Source of the DNA: Demequina sp. B12
GTDB lineage: Bacteria > Actinomycetota > Actinomycetes > Actinomycetales > Demequinaceae
Assembly (NCBI RefSeq): GCF_028823635.1
Contig: NZ_JAPEHU010000001.1
Span: forward strand, 682,001 to 746,000
Direction of reading: 5' to 3'
DNA length: 64,000 bases
Shown here: piece by piece, positions 1 through 9,896 of the stretch
How the letters are laid out: each line of letters opens with the position of its first letter
How positions within the stretch are numbered: position 1 is the first letter of the stretch
Notes under the pieces: model-generated
What the model was told of the DNA's origin: nothing
The model's input: only the letters and a program-made list of their open reading frames with translations
Database searches by the model: none
Program-made: the position numbers and the translations under genes

Positions 1-2
1 CC

Positions 3-374
3 ATGGCTATCACCATCAAGGGCAAGGGGAAGACGGTTGCGCGCAAGCGTCGCCACTTCCGCCTGCGCAAGAAGATCTCGGGCACCACTGCGCGTCCGCG
101 CCTGGTCGTGACCCGTTCGTCCCGCCACATGGTGGCCCAGGTTGTCGACGACACCGTTGGCAAGACCCTCGTGTCTGCATCGACCCTCGAGGCCGATGTC
201 CGGGCCCTCGACGGCGACAAGACCGCCAAGGCCACCAAGGTCGGCGAACTCATCGCCGAGCGTGCCAAGGCTGCCGGCATCGACACCGTGGTCTTTGACC
301 GCGGCGGTAACAAGTACCACGGTCGTGTGGCCGCGGTCGCAGACGGCGCTCGAGAGGGTGGCCTGGCTCTGTAG
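3..374 (+). CDS. rplR: 50S ribosomal protein L18
   Basis: L18 binds 5S rRNA and helps seat it in the central protuberance of the large subunit. The 123-residue product has the usual basic N-terminus ([16 protein letters not shown]) and the conserved tail with [12 protein letters not shown] followed by a short ADGAREGGL end, which is the family signature. It is complete: the ATG lies two bases into the window. It is the first gene here of the spc-type operon, followed after 23 bp by rpsE and then rpmD and rplO in the standard order. The rest of the operon lies upstream, outside the window. Confidence 0.97.
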   Translation: MAITIKGKGKTVARKRRHFRLRKKISGTTARPRLVVTRSSRHMVAQVVDDTVGKTLVSASTLEADVRALDGDKTAKATKVGELIAERAKAAGIDTVVFDRGGNKYHGRVAAVADGAREGGLAL

Positions 375-397
375 CCGGGTCCAGAGAAGGAATTCGT

Positions 398-961
398 ATG
401 GCTGACAACAGCAACCGCCGCGACAACCGCCGCGGCAACGAGCCTGACAACAAGTTCATCGAACGCGTGGTCACCATCAACCGCGTCTCCAAGGTCGTGA
501 AGGGCGGTCGCCGCTTCAGTTTCACGGCTCTGGTGGTCGTCGGTGACGGCGAAGGCAACGTGGGCGTGGGCTACGGCAAGGCCAAGGAGGTGCCCGCGGC
601 TATCTCCAAGGGTGTCGAAGAGGCCAAGCGCAGCTTCTTCCGCGTGCCCCGTATCCAGGGCACCATCCCGCACGCAGTGCAGGGTGAGGCAGCTGCCGGT
701 GTTGTGTTCCTGCGTCCGGCTTCGCCGGGTACCGGTGTGATCGCCGGTGGTCCGGTGCGTGCCGTGCTGGAGTGCGCTGGTATCCACGACGTTCTGTCCA
801 AGTCGCTTGGTTCGTCCAACGCGATCAACATCGTTCACGCGACCGTCGCGGCCCTCAAGGGTCTCGAGCAGCCTGAGGCTGTTGCTGCTCGCCGTGGCAA
901 GCCTGTCGAGGACGTGGCTCCGGCCGCAATGCTCCGCGCTCAGGCAGCGGGGGTGAAGTGA
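398..961 (+). CDS. rpsE: 30S ribosomal protein S5
   Basis: S5 sits at the mRNA entry side of the small subunit and affects translational accuracy. The 187-residue protein opens with a polar tail ([19 protein letters not shown]) typical of actinobacteria, then the double-stranded-RNA-binding fold with [20 protein letters not shown] and [12 protein letters not shown], and a C-terminal domain with [24 protein letters not shown] ribosome-binding site precedes the ATG. The stop is one base away from the rpmD start, so the two are translated closely together. Confidence 0.98.
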   Translation: MADNSNRRDNRRGNEPDNKFIERVVTINRVSKVVKGGRRFSFTALVVVGDGEGNVGVGYGKAKEVPAAISKGVEEAKRSFFRVPRIQGTIPHAVQGEAAAGVVFLRPASPGTGVIAGGPVRAVLECAGIHDVLSKSLGSSNAINIVHATVAALKGLEQPEAVAARRGKPVEDVAPAAMLRAQAAGVK

Positions 962-962
962 C

Positions 963-1145
963 ATGGCACGTCTGAAGGTTCAGCAGAAGAAGTCGATCAT
1001 TGGCGTGAAGCCGCAGCACCGCGAAACCATGCGGTCGCTCGGCCTCAAGCGGATCGGCGACATTGTCGTGAAGGAAGACCGTCCCGAGATTCGCGGAATG
1101 GTCAAGGCGGTGGACCACCTGGTCACCGTGGAGGAGGTTGAGTAA
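963..1145 (+). CDS. rpmD: 50S ribosomal protein L30
   Basis: A 60-residue protein of normal L30 length. It carries the family core [20 protein letters not shown] and the C-terminal half [18 protein letters not shown]30 is a small globular protein of the large subunit. Its TAA stop shares one base with the ATG of rplO (TAATG), so translation is probably coupled. Position between rpsE and rplO is the standard spc-operon order. Confidence 0.97.
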   Translation: MARLKVQQKKSIIGVKPQHRETMRSLGLKRIGDIVVKEDRPEIRGMVKAVDHLVTVEEVE

Positions 1146-1825
1146 TGGCTGAGGAGAAGACTCCCGCCGACGAGACCGCGGCCAAGAAGCCTGCTGCGAA
1201 GAAGCCGGCTGCCAAGAAGCCCGCTGCTTCGAAGGCCACCGCCGAGAAGAAGCCTGCCGCCAAGAAGGCCACGGCTTCCAAGGCAACCGCGGCAAAGAAG
1301 GATGCGGCTGACAAGCCCGCTGCCAAGAAGGCTCCGGCCAAGAAGGCTGCTCCCAAGAAGGAGGAGTCGGAGGCCAAGGTGACCACGCTGAAGATGCACC
1401 ACCTGCGTCCTGCAGAGGGTGCTCACACCAGGAAGACCCGTGTGGGTCGTGGTGAGGCGTCGAAGGGTAAGACTGCGGGTCGCGGTACCAAGGGTACGGG
1501 CGCGCGTTACCAGGTTCCCGAGCGCTTCGAGGGTGGTCAGACGCCCATCCACATGCGTATCCCGAAGCTGCCCGGCTTCAAGAACCCGTTCAAGGTCTAC
1601 TACCAGGTCGTGAACGTGGCTCAGATTGCCGAGCTCTTCCCCAAGGGCGGCAAGATCACCAAGGCTGATCTGGTCGCTAAGGGTGCCGTTCGTAAGAACC
1701 AGCCGGTCAAGGTTCTCGGTGAGGGCGACATCGCCGTCAAGGTCGAGATCGTTGACGTCGAGAAGGTTTCGCAGTCCGCGAAGACCAAGATCGAAGCTGC
1801 CGGCGGTTCGGTTAACGAGGGCTAG
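1145..1825 (+). CDS. rplO: 50S ribosomal protein L15 with a long Lys/Ala-rich N-terminal extension
   Basis: L15 is a late-assembly protein of the large subunit. The conserved L15 core starts only at about residue 80 ([13 protein letters not shown], then [23 protein letters not shown]) and runs to the end. Before it lie about 78 residues made almost only of Lys and Ala with Pro, in [10 protein letters not shown]-like repeats, resembling histone-H1-like tails. A typical L15 is near 147 residues, whereas this one has 226. The ATG overlaps the rpmD stop, and the repeat-rich part stays in the same frame, so the extension looks genuinely translated. It is probably disordered and may contact rRNA; its role is unknown. 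Confidence 0.93.
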   Translation: MAEEKTPADETAAKKPAAKKPAAKKPAASKATAEKKPAAKKATASKATAAKKDAADKPAAKKAPAKKAAPKKEESEAKVTTLKMHHLRPAEGAHTRKTRVGRGEASKGKTAGRGTKGTGARYQVPERFEGGQTPIHMRIPKLPGFKNPFKVYYQVVNVAQIAELFPKGGKITKADLVAKGAVRKNQPVKVLGEGDIAVKVEIVDVEKVSQSAKTKIEAAGGSVNEG

Positions 1826-1839
1826 CAGGACTAGAGTCG

Positions 1840-1873
1840 GGGGCGGATCGCGTTACATGACGCGGTCCGCCCC
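1840..1873 (+). terminator. Strong hairpin between rplO and secY
   Basis: Arms 1840-1852 (GGGGCGGATCGCG) and 1861-1873 (CGCGGTCCGCCCC) pair over 13 bp in RNA if one U-G wobble is allowed, with an 8-base loop. There is no T run after it, as is common in high-G+C bacteria. A second short inverted repeat (GGCCCAA-AG-TTGGGCC, 1882-1897) follows just before the secY ribosome-binding site. Together they could end or attenuate ribosomal-protein transcription before secY. Confidence 0.6.
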
Positions 1874-1914
1874 GCTCATCTGGCCCAAAGTTGGGCCCAA
1901 TCTGTGGAGGATCA

Positions 1915-3212
<1,298 letters not shown>

Positions 3213-3213
<1 letters not shown>

Positions 3214-3779
3214 TGCGAATTGTTCTCCTTGGTCCTCCCGGAGCCGGCAAGGGCACTCAGGCCGCACGTTTGGCAGAGCGCTACTCCATCCCTGCGATCT
3301 CCACTGGAGACATCTTCCGCGCGAACGTCTCCGGCAAGACCCCTCTGGGTGTCAAGGCCCAGGAGTACATGAGCGCAGGTGCGCTGGTGCCGGACGAGAT
3401 TACGAACGCCATGGTGCGGGACCGCCTCGCTCAGGATGACGTTGTCGACGGGTTCCTGCTTGACGGCTACCCCCGCAACCCCGACCAGGCTGTGGTGCTT
3501 GACGGCATGCTTGCTGACCTTGGCGTGAAGCTGGATGTCGCGATTGAGATCACGGCGGACTCGGACGAGGTCACTCAGCGACTGTTGAAGCGTGCCGAGA
3601 TCGAGGGCCGTGCGGACGACACTGAACCAGTGATCCGCAAGCGCCTTGAGGTCTACGCCACGCAGACCGCCCCGTTGACGGCGTTCTTTGAGGGCCGTGG
3701 CCTGCTGGTGCAGGTCGACGGTTTGGGCGACATCGACGAGGTCACCGAACGCATCGTTTCCTCTGTCGAGTCCCGCTAA
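3213..3779 (+). CDS. adk: Adenylate kinase
   Basis: Catalyses ATP + AMP to 2 ADP in the cytoplasm. The P-loop GPPGAGKGTQA is at residues 7-17, the AMP-binding STGDIFR follows, and GFLLDGYPRN is the conserved lid-side motif. With 188 residues it is the short form without the long LID insertion, as usual in Actinobacteria. The start codon overlaps the secY stop, so secY-adk-map is one translational chain; this order is conserved in many bacteria. Confidence 0.97.
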
Positions 3780-3799
3780 GACAGCGAAGCGCAGTACCC

Positions 3800-4609
3800 A
3801 TGGCCGACCGTATTGAGTACAAGACCCGCGAGCAGATGCGGATCATGGCTCAAGTTGGCGTGATCGTCGAGAAAGCCCTCGCTGCTGCGCGGGAAGCGGC
3901 GGTAGTAGGTGCTACGACGAAGCAGGTCGACGCGGCTGCCGCTCAGGTGATCGCTGACGCTGGTGCCACGTCCAACTTCCTGGGCTATCACGGTTTTCCC
4001 GCCACCGCGTGCGTGTCGGTCAACGAGGAGATCGTCCACGGCATCCCCGGTGACCGCGTCTTGCATGATGGCGACGTGGTCTCGGTGGACTGCGGCGCGA
4101 TTGTCGACGGCTGGCATGGCGACTCCGCGGTGTCCTTCATTGTGGGCACGCCACGCAGCGGCCAGGACGTGAAGTTGGTGGAGGATACTCGGCGATCGCT
4201 GTGGGCAGGGATCGCTGCGCTTGCGACTGCGAAGAAACTTGATGAGGTGGGCGCTGCCATCGAAGACGTCTCGGACGCTGCCGGTCTGCACCCGCTCGTG
4301 GGCTACGTGGGCCATGGCATCGGTACGGCGATGCACCAGTCTCCTGACGTGATGAACTACCGCACCAAGGGCCGTCACGCTCGCGTGAAGCCTGGCTTGT
4401 GCGTCGCGATCGAGCCGATGCTGGTGTTGGGCACGGAAGACAGCCGCGTGCTGGATGACGACTGGACCGTGGTGTCGGCGGATGGTTCGCGTGGTGCCCA
4501 CTGGGAGCACTCGATCGCTGTTCACGAGGACGGCATCTGGGTCCTGACTGCGTCCGATGGGGGAGCCTCCGGCTTGGCGCCCTTCGGCGTTCGGCCGGCA
4601 CCGCTGTAG
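3800..4609 (+). CDS. map: Methionine aminopeptidase, type I
   Basis: Removes the initiator Met from new proteins. The 269-residue enzyme shows the pita-bread fold markers: GFPATACVSVNEEIVHGIP, the metal ligands in DVVSVDCGAIVDGWHGDSA (two Asp), the His in GYVGHGIGTAMHQ, the Glu in CVAIEPML and the last Glu in GAHWEHSIAV. No N-terminal zinc-finger extension is present. It lies 20 bp after adk. The following 151 bp contain no gene; a CCCCC/GGGGG hairpin sits before the next ribosome-binding site. Confidence 0.97.
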   Translation: MADRIEYKTREQMRIMAQVGVIVEKALAAAREAAVVGATTKQVDAAAAQVIADAGATSNFLGYHGFPATACVSVNEEIVHGIPGDRVLHDGDVVSVDCGAIVDGWHGDSAVSFIVGTPRSGQDVKLVEDTRRSLWAGIAALATAKKLDEVGAAIEDVSDAAGLHPLVGYVGHGIGTAMHQSPDVMNYRTKGRHARVKPGLCVAIEPMLVLGTEDSRVLDDDWTVVSADGSRGAHWEHSIAVHEDGIWVLTASDGGASGLAPFGVRPAPL

Positions 4610-4760
4610 TCGTAAGAGACCTGGCATCTCGCTGTGTGACACATTGCATAGCGAGTAACAGGACTGTCACTTGAGCGCCATGTAGCGGCAAACCTCCCGC
4701 GATACCTTCAGTTATGTCGACGCCCCCAACAAAGCTAGGGGGTTCGACTGGAGGTGGAAC

Positions 4761-5534
4761 ATGGCCCGGGGATTCAACTATGCGCCAGGCTCAAGTGCTG
4801 AAGTAGAACGCGCTCGACAGCCTGTGGTGCACAAGACTGAACTTGCCGTGTTGGCGGCCAGTAAGAACTCTGTGGTCAAGGAAGCCTTGGCGCGACGCGA
4901 TGATCTCCCGCTCGGTGTGATGGTGACACTCGCTCATGACCGGCACACTGAAGTGCGTGCCGCACTCGCGACGAACCCTCACATCACGGAAGCGATCCTC
5001 GACCACCTTGTGGGGGACCGGCACGCCGAGGTTCTTGAGGGTTTGCTCACCAATCCAGCGCTGCCGGTGGCGCTCGTGGAGAAACTCGCATTCCACAAGC
5101 GGGATTCGGTGCGTTCCGCGGCCGCCGACCGGCTGAATGCCGATGCGGCGAACGCCAGCCCCCGCCACGACGACTCCGGGACGGGGCCCTTGACCACATA
5201 CCACGATCGGGAGAGTGAAGCGGAAGGGCTTCGGTGGCGCAACGCCTCGGAGCATGTTGAGCCTGCGACGCAGGAGCCAGCGTTGTCGACGGACGAACTC
5301 CCCACCGCGCCCATGCCACAGGTAGTGACTGAACCTCACCATGCAGAGGCCAGCGGCCAGTGGATGCCTGGGGGTCAGGAGGAAGCCCCGACGCCAAGCG
5401 CTGAGCCTTCCTCCAACGTGGTGCGGTTCCCGGAAGGAACTGCACTGACCCCACCCACAGAACGCCAGGCGGCGCCGACGCCTCAAGAGCGGCCCACGCG
5501 TACAGCGCCTATCCGAGGCTTCAAGATCAGCTGA
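4761..5534 (+). CDS. LRV/HEAT-like repeat protein A, function unknown
   Basis: The 257-residue protein has two parts. Residues about 25-125 hold three to four repeats of about 23 residues (LARRDDLPLGVMVTLAHD, TEVRAALATNPHITEAILDH, AEVLEGLLTNPALPVALVEK, HKRDSVRSAAADRL). The pattern of VR-A-A-NP, a turn, then a second helix fits leucine-rich-repeat-variant or HEAT-like solenoids. The rest is Pro/Thr/Glu-rich and probably disordered, ending in APIRGFKIS. There is no signal peptide or membrane segment. ATG at 4761 has a strong GGAGGTGG site. Such solenoids usually bind proteins; I cannot name a partner. It is related to the next two genes. Confidence 0.75.
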   Translation: MARGFNYAPGSSAEVERARQPVVHKTELAVLAASKNSVVKEALARRDDLPLGVMVTLAHDRHTEVRAALATNPHITEAILDHLVGDRHAEVLEGLLTNPALPVALVEKLAFHKRDSVRSAAADRLNADAANASPRHDDSGTGPLTTYHDRESEAEGLRWRNASEHVEPATQEPALSTDELPTAPMPQVVTEPHHAEASGQWMPGGQEEAPTPSAEPSSNVVRFPEGTALTPPTERQAAPTPQERPTRTAPIRGFKIS

Positions 5535-5656
5535 TCGCACAACTGTTACCCATCGTTCAACTTTCGCTCACCTGGCCGACAGGCCCCGGCAAGCCGCAGC
5601 GCGTAGCGTTCGAAGGCAATACCAGGTGGGATAGATGAGAGTTGGGGCGGTGGGGC

Positions 5657-6400
5657 ATGGGCCGGCAAGCGGACGATGGTTCGTGGTCGCGAGCGTACTT
5701 GGCGGGCTCGGGCTTGTCGATGTCGAGTCGTTCGGACGGGGGAGAGGACGTCCGCCACATCGCTGAAGGCGCGGAGTTGCCCCGCGAGCGCGTGGTCGAA
5801 CTGGCGAAACACAGGGATGCCAGAGTGCGTGAAGCTGTCGCTCGCAGAGACGACGTGCCGTTCGGCGCCTTGGCTTCGCTCGCCCACGACACCCGTCCAG
5901 CAGTCCGCATCGCGGTGGCGTCGCATCCGCGCGCTGGCTCCACCGTGTTGGCCCATCTCGCGGCTGACCGTGACCCTCATGTCGTCAAGGCGGTGATCCG
6001 CAACCCACGAGTGCCCCAGGATCTCCTCGCCCGGTTGACGGAGCATCGCCGGGAAGAGGTCCGGGTGCTGGCGAGGAAGGTGCGTGCGGAACTCGACGCG
6101 CGTGACGAGGGCGCACCGCAGCAAGCGCTGCCGGTTCCTTGGGTGCGGCCTGGAGTGGCGCGCCTGCACGCATCGGCCGATGCTGTGCCTGAGGAAGCGG
6201 CGGCCCCTGCGCAGGCACCGCAGCGCAGGCACGCGCCGGCGGTGTTGGCGCCCCGTCCCGTGGTGGGGGAGAGGGCAGCGGCACGGCCCGAGGCTCGTCC
6301 CGCCCCTTTGGTCTTTGTGCCGCACCTCGAGGCGAGCACGGCACCCGCTTCACGCACCCGTGTCAGTACGGGACAAAACGGATGTGCCCTCGTATCATGA
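5657..6400 (+). CDS. LRV/HEAT-like repeat protein B, function unknown
   Basis: Paralogue of the preceding gene. VARRDDVPFGALASLAHD matches its ARRDDLPLGVMVTLAHD almost residue for residue, followed by PAVRIAVASHPRAGSTVLAH, DPHVVKAVIRNPRVPQDLLA and EEVRVLARKV repeats. The last about 90 residues are Ala/Pro/Arg-rich and look disordered. The start is uncertain: I give the ATG at 5657 (about 247 residues); an in-frame TTG lies at 5642 and an ATG at 5720. None has a convincing ribosome-binding site. It has no membrane segment. Confidence 0.65.
   Translation: MGRQADDGSWSRAYLAGSGLSMSSRSDGGEDVRHIAEGAELPRERVVELAKHRDARVREAVARRDDVPFGALASLAHDTRPAVRIAVASHPRAGSTVLAHLAADRDPHVVKAVIRNPRVPQDLLARLTEHRREEVRVLARKVRAELDARDEGAPQQALPVPWVRPGVARLHASADAVPEEAAAPAQAPQRRHAPAVLAPRPVVGERAAARPEARPAPLVFVPHLEASTAPASRTRVSTGQNGCALVS
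6170..6183. repeat. Back-to-back copy of the GCCGATGC octamer (palindrome)
   Basis: GCATCGGCCGATGC is a perfect 14-bp palindrome formed by two overlapping copies of the octamer that recurs about 53 times in this window. It lies inside the disordered tail of LRV protein B. A near-palindromic partner without coding function is at 8217-8231. Confidence 0.7.
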
Positions 6401-6448
6401 AGGTGACGGGGCGCCGGCCCCGGTAGACGCCCTCATGGTGGAGGAGCA

Positions 6449-6754
6449 TTGGACGCCGAACCAGTAGCGGTCGAAACGGCCCAAGCAACGCGGGACACGA
6501 GTGCTGATGTGTCCGCGGACTTGATGCGCATGGCCGCCGACCGCGACCCGGAGGTGCGCGCGACTGCAGCGGCACACCGCGAGTGCCCCATTGCGGCCCT
6601 GACCGCCTTGAGCCACGATCCATCTGATCAGGTTCTCCACGCGTTGTTGACGAATCCGCGAACGCCGTCGTCTGTGATCCGTCGCCTCGCGGATCACAAA
6701 GATGAGAGAATCGCCGATGCCGCAGTGCAGCGGCTGCGCAACAGTTTCCGTTAA
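6449..6754 (+). CDS. LRV/HEAT-like repeat protein C, small, function unknown
   Basis: A 101-residue protein made almost wholly of repeats: AADRDPEVRATAAAHRECPI, ALSHDPSDQVLHALLTNP, TPSSVIRRLADHKDERIADA. VLHALLTNP matches VLEGLLTNP of protein A, so all three genes of the cluster derive from one ancestor. It has no disordered tail. I take the TTG at 6449 as start because GTGGAGGAG lies at the right distance upstream. It ends about 15 bp before the infA promoter, so it probably belongs to the same unit as A and B. Confidence 0.7.
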   Translation: MDAEPVAVETAQATRDTSADVSADLMRMAADRDPEVRATAAAHRECPIAALTALSHDPSDQVLHALLTNPRTPSSVIRRLADHKDERIADAAVQRLRNSFR

Positions 6755-6768
6755 CATTCCGGCTCAGT

Positions 6769-6797
6769 TTGAGCCCAGGCGGACAAGCGCGTATAGT
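6769..6797 (+). promoter_or_regulatory. Promoter of infA
   Basis: TTGAGC (6769-6774), 17-bp spacer, TATAGT (6792-6797): a good match to the housekeeping sigma consensus. It would start RNA near 6804, about 50 bases before the infA ATG, and makes infA-rpmJ-rpsM-rpsK independent of the LRV gene cluster. Confidence 0.75.
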
Positions 6798-6854
6798 GGA
6801 ACGTCGGGCGCTTTGCCGCGCCCGAAAACCAGTCAACTAATGTGAGTGGAGTTC

Positions 6855-7076
6855 ATGGCCAAGAAAGACGGAGTCATCGAGGTCGAAGGCACCGTGGTCG
6901 AGGCGCTACCCAATGCGTCGTTCCGAGTGGAACTGACCAACGGACACCTCGTCCTCGCCCACATCTCGGGCAAGATGCGACAGCACTACATCCGAATCCT
7001 CCCCGAGGACCGGGTCGTAGTGGAGTTGAGCCCGTACGACCTGTCCCGCGGCCGCATCGTCTACCGCTACAAGTGA
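6855..7076 (+). CDS. infA: Translation initiation factor IF-1
   Basis: IF-1 blocks the ribosomal A site during initiation and aids IF-2 and IF-3. The 73-residue OB-fold protein has [38 protein letters not shown] and the end [12 protein letters not shown], all standard. I use the ATG at 6855 (MAKKDG), the universal IF-1 start, rather than an in-frame GTG three codons upstream. It is followed by rpmJ and rpsM, the common order. Confidence 0.97.
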   Translation: MAKKDGVIEVEGTVVEALPNASFRVELTNGHLVLAHISGKMRQHYIRILPEDRVVVELSPYDLSRGRIVYRYK

Positions 7077-7138
7077 TCGTCGCCCCCGGCGCGCCCTGAC
7101 GGGCCGCGTCTAGGCACGCCGAGAGCGAAGAAGGAATC

Positions 7139-7252
7139 ATGAAGGTTAAGCCCAGCGTCAAGCCCATCTGCGACAAGTGCAAGGTGATTCGTCGCAATGG
7201 CCGAGTCATGGTCATTTGCGACAACCTGCGCCACAAGCAGCGTCAGGGCTAG
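7139..7252 (+). CDS. rpmJ: 50S ribosomal protein L36
   Basis: A 37-residue protein starting [19 protein letters not shown] and ending NLRHKQRQG. It keeps the zinc-ribbon ligands (C11, C14, C27 and H32), so this is the zinc-binding C+ form of L36. An AAGGAA site precedes the ATG. The 131 bp between it and rpsM hold no gene. Confidence 0.97.
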   Translation: MKVKPSVKPICDKCKVIRRNGRVMVICDNLRHKQRQG

Positions 7253-7383
7253 ACACACCCAGAAAAGACCACGTTCAGGCAGCCGCAAGGCAAGCCCCCG
7301 GCTCGGAGGCCGGGGCCCGCACCACAAACCGCGGGAGAGCTTGAGCGTCAGACCTCCGACTACTGAGGAGTAGAAGAAAAACA

Positions 7384-7752
7384 ATGGCACGCATTGTCGG
7401 CGTTGACCTCCCGCGCGAAAAGCGCATGGAGATCGCGCTCACTTACATCTACGGCATCGGCCGTACCCGCTCGCACGAAATTCTCGCCGCTACCGGCGTG
7501 AGTGCAGATCTGCGCGTCAAGGACGCCGGTGACGCTGAGCTCGTTGCGATCCGTGACTACATCGAGGCCAACTTCCAGGTTGAGGGTGACCTTCGCCGCG
7601 AGGTGCAGGCTGACATTCGCCGCAAGGTTGAGATTGGTAACTACCAGGGTCTGCGCCACCGTCGTGGCATGCCGGTCCGCGGTCAGCGCACCAAGACCAA
7701 CGCTCGCACTCGCAAGGGCCCCAAGAAGACCGTCGCCGGAAAGAAGAAGTAA
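7384..7752 (+). CDS. rpsM: 30S ribosomal protein S13
   Basis: S13 forms part of the head of the small subunit and contacts the P-site tRNA and the large subunit. The 122-residue protein begins [20 protein letters not shown], has [12 protein letters not shown], and ends with the basic [19 protein letters not shown] tail that reaches the decoding site. It is directly followed by rpsK (3 bp gap), then rpoA. rpsD is not between rpsK and rpoA here, in contrast to mycobacteria. Confidence 0.98.
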   Translation: MARIVGVDLPREKRMEIALTYIYGIGRTRSHEILAATGVSADLRVKDAGDAELVAIRDYIEANFQVEGDLRREVQADIRRKVEIGNYQGLRHRRGMPVRGQRTKTNARTRKGPKKTVAGKKK

Positions 7753-7755
7753 GCC

Positions 7756-8145
7756 ATGGCCGCACCTACTCGCAAGCCGCGCAAGAAGATCAAGAAGACC
7801 GTCGCGCACGGTCAGGCTCACATCAAGTCGACCTTCAACAACACGATCATCTCCATCACCGACCCCTCGGGTGCCGTGGTGTCGTGGTCGTCGTCCGGTC
7901 AGGTGGGCTTCAAGGGTTCGCGCAAGTCGACCCCTTACGCCGCGCAGATGGCCGCAGAGGCCGCTGCACGCCGTGCGCAGGACGCTGGCATGAGCAAGGT
8001 TGACGTGTTCGTCAAGGGCCCGGGTTCGGGCCGCGACACCGCGATCCGCTCGCTGACGGCCGCTGGCCTCGAAGTGACCTCCATCAAGGACGTCACCCCT
8101 CAGGCTCACAACGGCTGCCGTCCCCCCAAGCGCCGCCGCAACTAG
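7756..8145 (+). CDS. rpsK: 30S ribosomal protein S11
   Basis: S11 lies on the platform of the small subunit near the E site. The 129-residue protein has [48 protein letters not shown] and the end [15 protein letters not shown], all typical. The ATG follows the rpsM stop after 3 bases. The gene is followed by a 174-bp spacer with a hairpin before rpoA. Confidence 0.98.
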   Translation: MAAPTRKPRKKIKKTVAHGQAHIKSTFNNTIISITDPSGAVVSWSSSGQVGFKGSRKSTPYAAQMAAEAAARRAQDAGMSKVDVFVKGPGSGRDTAIRSLTAAGLEVTSIKDVTPQAHNGCRPPKRRRN

Positions 8146-8152
8146 CGAACGG

Positions 8153-8190
8153 AGGCCGCCGCTCGCGCCCCTGGTGTCAAGCGGCGGCCT
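8153..8190 (+). terminator. Hairpin between rpsK and rpoA
   Basis: AGGCCGCCGCT (8153-8163) and AGCGGCGGCCT (8180-8190) are perfect inverted arms of 11 bp around a 16-base loop. No T run follows. It may attenuate read-through from rpsM-rpsK into rpoA, or end an RNA with a separate rpoA promoter downstream. The spacer also carries the near-palindrome GCATCGGCCCGATGC at 8217-8231. Confidence 0.5.
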
Positions 8191-8216
8191 GCCCCGTCGT
8201 TCGGGAGATGCCTTGA

Positions 8217-8231
8217 GCATCGGCCCGATGC
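8217..8231. repeat. Intergenic inverted pair of the GCATCGGC octamer
   Basis: GCATCGGCCCGATGC contains one perfect octamer and its near mirror. It is outside any gene, so protein coding cannot explain it. Other intergenic copies of the octamer begin at 21127, 22786, 40835, 43783 and 59338. Confidence 0.6.
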
Positions 8232-8319
8232 CTTTCAACTGAAGAACTCCCACCCTGGCGGACCGAACCCGTCAGGTTTGCGAGCATCAAATAGCGGGTG
8301 CTCGGAAAGGAAATGAACC

Positions 8320-9312
8320 GTGCTGATCGCACAGCGTCCCACGCTGACCGAGAAGGTCATTTCGGACAACCGTTCGCAGTTCTCTCTCAAGCCGCTCGAG
8401 CCTGGCTTCGGCTACACGCTCGGCAACTCGCTCCGTCGCACCCTGCTGTCGTCCATCCCGGGCGCAGCAGTGACGTCGGTGCGTTTCGAGGGCGTCCTCC
8501 ACGAATTCACGACCATTGAGGGCGTGAAGGAGGACGTGACTGAGATCCTGCTTAACCTGAAGAACCTCGTGGTCTCCTCGGAGAACGACGAGCCGGTCGT
8601 GATGTACCTGCGGAAGTCCGGCGCTGGCGCCGTGACCGCCGCTGACATCGCACCGCCCGCCGGCGTCGAGATCCACAACCCCGAGCTGCACATCGCGACG
8701 CTCAACTCGAAGGCAAAGTTCGAGGTCGAGCTGACCGTGGAGCGTGGCCGTGGCTACGTCCCCGCTTCGATGAACAAGAGCTACGACGCGGAGATCGGCC
8801 AGATCCCCGTTGACTCGATCTACTCGCCGGTGCTCAAGGTCACCTACAAGGTGGAAGCCACCCGTGTGGCACAGCGCACCGACTTCGACGAGCTGATCAT
8901 CGATGTGGAGACCAAGAACGCCATCTCGCCTCGCGATGCACTGGCTTCCGCTGGTTCCACCCTGGTGGAACTGTTCTCGCTCGCCAAGGGCCTGAACGAG
9001 GCAGCCGAGGGTATCGAGATCGGTCCGTCGGACTCCGACGAGACCCTCGAAGAGGACTACAACCAGCCCATCGAAGAGCTGAACCTCACCCAGCGTTCGT
9101 ACAACTGCCTCAAGCGCGAGGGCATCCACACGGTGGGCGAACTGACCGCCCGCTCGGAAGCCGACCTCATGGACATCCGCAACTTCGGCCAGAAGTCCAT
9201 CACCGAGGTCAAGGAGAAGCTCCAGGAACTGGGCTTCACCCTCAAGGACGGCGGCACCGAGTACGACGGCGGCTCTGCAGCCGGCGTGTACTTCTCGGGC
9301 AGCGACCAGTAA
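8320..9312 (+). CDS. rpoA: DNA-directed RNA polymerase subunit alpha
   Basis: The alpha subunit starts polymerase assembly and contacts activators and UP elements. The 330-residue protein has the N-terminal dimerisation domain ([20 protein letters not shown], then [17 protein letters not shown]) and the C-terminal helix-hairpin-helix domain ([40 protein letters not shown]). The start is GTG at 8320, with AAAGGAAA upstream. rplQ follows after 18 bp, as is nearly universal. Confidence 0.98.
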   Translation: MLIAQRPTLTEKVISDNRSQFSLKPLEPGFGYTLGNSLRRTLLSSIPGAAVTSVRFEGVLHEFTTIEGVKEDVTEILLNLKNLVVSSENDEPVVMYLRKSGAGAVTAADIAPPAGVEIHNPELHIATLNSKAKFEVELTVERGRGYVPASMNKSYDAEIGQIPVDSIYSPVLKVTYKVEATRVAQRTDFDELIIDVETKNAISPRDALASAGSTLVELFSLAKGLNEAAEGIEIGPSDSDETLEEDYNQPIEELNLTQRSYNCLKREGIHTVGELTARSEADLMDIRNFGQKSITEVKEKLQELGFTLKDGGTEYDGGSAAGVYFSGSDQ

Positions 9313-9330
9313 CAAGGAGAACCAAGCACA

Positions 9331-9840
9331 ATGCCTACCCCCACCAAGGGTGCCCGCCTCGGCGGCGGTCCTGCGCACGAGCGTCAGATGCTGGCGAACC
9401 TCGCGCAGAGCCTGTTCGAGCACGGCCGCATCACCACCACCGTGACCAAGGCCAAGCGCCTTCGCCCCTACGCAGAGCGTCTCATCACCTTCGCCAAGCG
9501 CGGCGACCTCGCCTCGCGCCGCAAGGTGCTGGGTCTGCTGTCGGACAAGGGCGTGGTCCACACCCTGTTCACCGAGATCGGCCCCGGCTTTGCCGAGCGC
9601 GACGGTGGCTACACCCGCATCACGAAGGTCGGTAACCGCAAGGGCGACAACGCTCCCCTCGCAGTGATCGAGCTCGTGGAGTTCGGTGCCCCCGCCAAGA
9701 AGGCCGTCAAGGCTGAGGCAGAGAAGGCCACCAAGAAGGCTGCTCCGAAGAAGGCCGACAAGGTCGAGGAGCCCGTCGAAGAGGCCAAGGCTGAAGAGGT
9801 CGAAGAGACCACCGAAGCTGCCGAGGGCGACGACAAGTAA
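9331..9840 (+). CDS. rplQ: 50S ribosomal protein L17 with an acidic/basic C-terminal tail
   Basis: L17 lies near the exit tunnel of the large subunit. The core (about residues 1-120) has [39 protein letters not shown] and [20 protein letters not shown]. It is followed by about 48 extra residues rich in Lys, Ala and Glu ([20 protein letters not shown] and on to EGDDK). Tails of this kind are frequent on actinobacterial L17. The tail is less basic than that of L15 in this window. Confidence 0.96.
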   Translation: MPTPTKGARLGGGPAHERQMLANLAQSLFEHGRITTTVTKAKRLRPYAERLITFAKRGDLASRRKVLGLLSDKGVVHTLFTEIGPGFAERDGGYTRITKVGNRKGDNAPLAVIELVEFGAPAKKAVKAEAEKATKKAAPKKADKVEEPVEEAKAEEVEETTEAAEGDDK

Positions 9841-9849
9841 TTCACGACT

Positions 9850-9894
9850 GAGCCCGCTGTCATGGCGGGGAAGTCTGTATCGCGAGGCGGGCTC
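9850..9894 (+). terminator. Inverted repeat just before truA
   Basis: GAGCCCGC (9850-9857) and GCGGGCTC (9887-9894) can pair over 8 bp and enclose 29 bases. The second arm ends two bases before the truA ATG, so the pairing would cover the truA initiation region. It could be an attenuator or a translational control element. Confidence 0.4.
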
Positions 9895-9896
9895 TC

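Noticed and set aside
980-1552. Minus-strand Leu/Gly-rich protein opposite rplO
   Set aside because: Antisense of the Lys/Ala repeat tail gives low-complexity Leu/Gly/Ser sequence. No start signal.
8287-9561. Minus-strand open frame of 424 codons across rpoA and rplQ
   Set aside because: It is the shadow of two conserved plus-strand genes; its protein has no recognisable motif.
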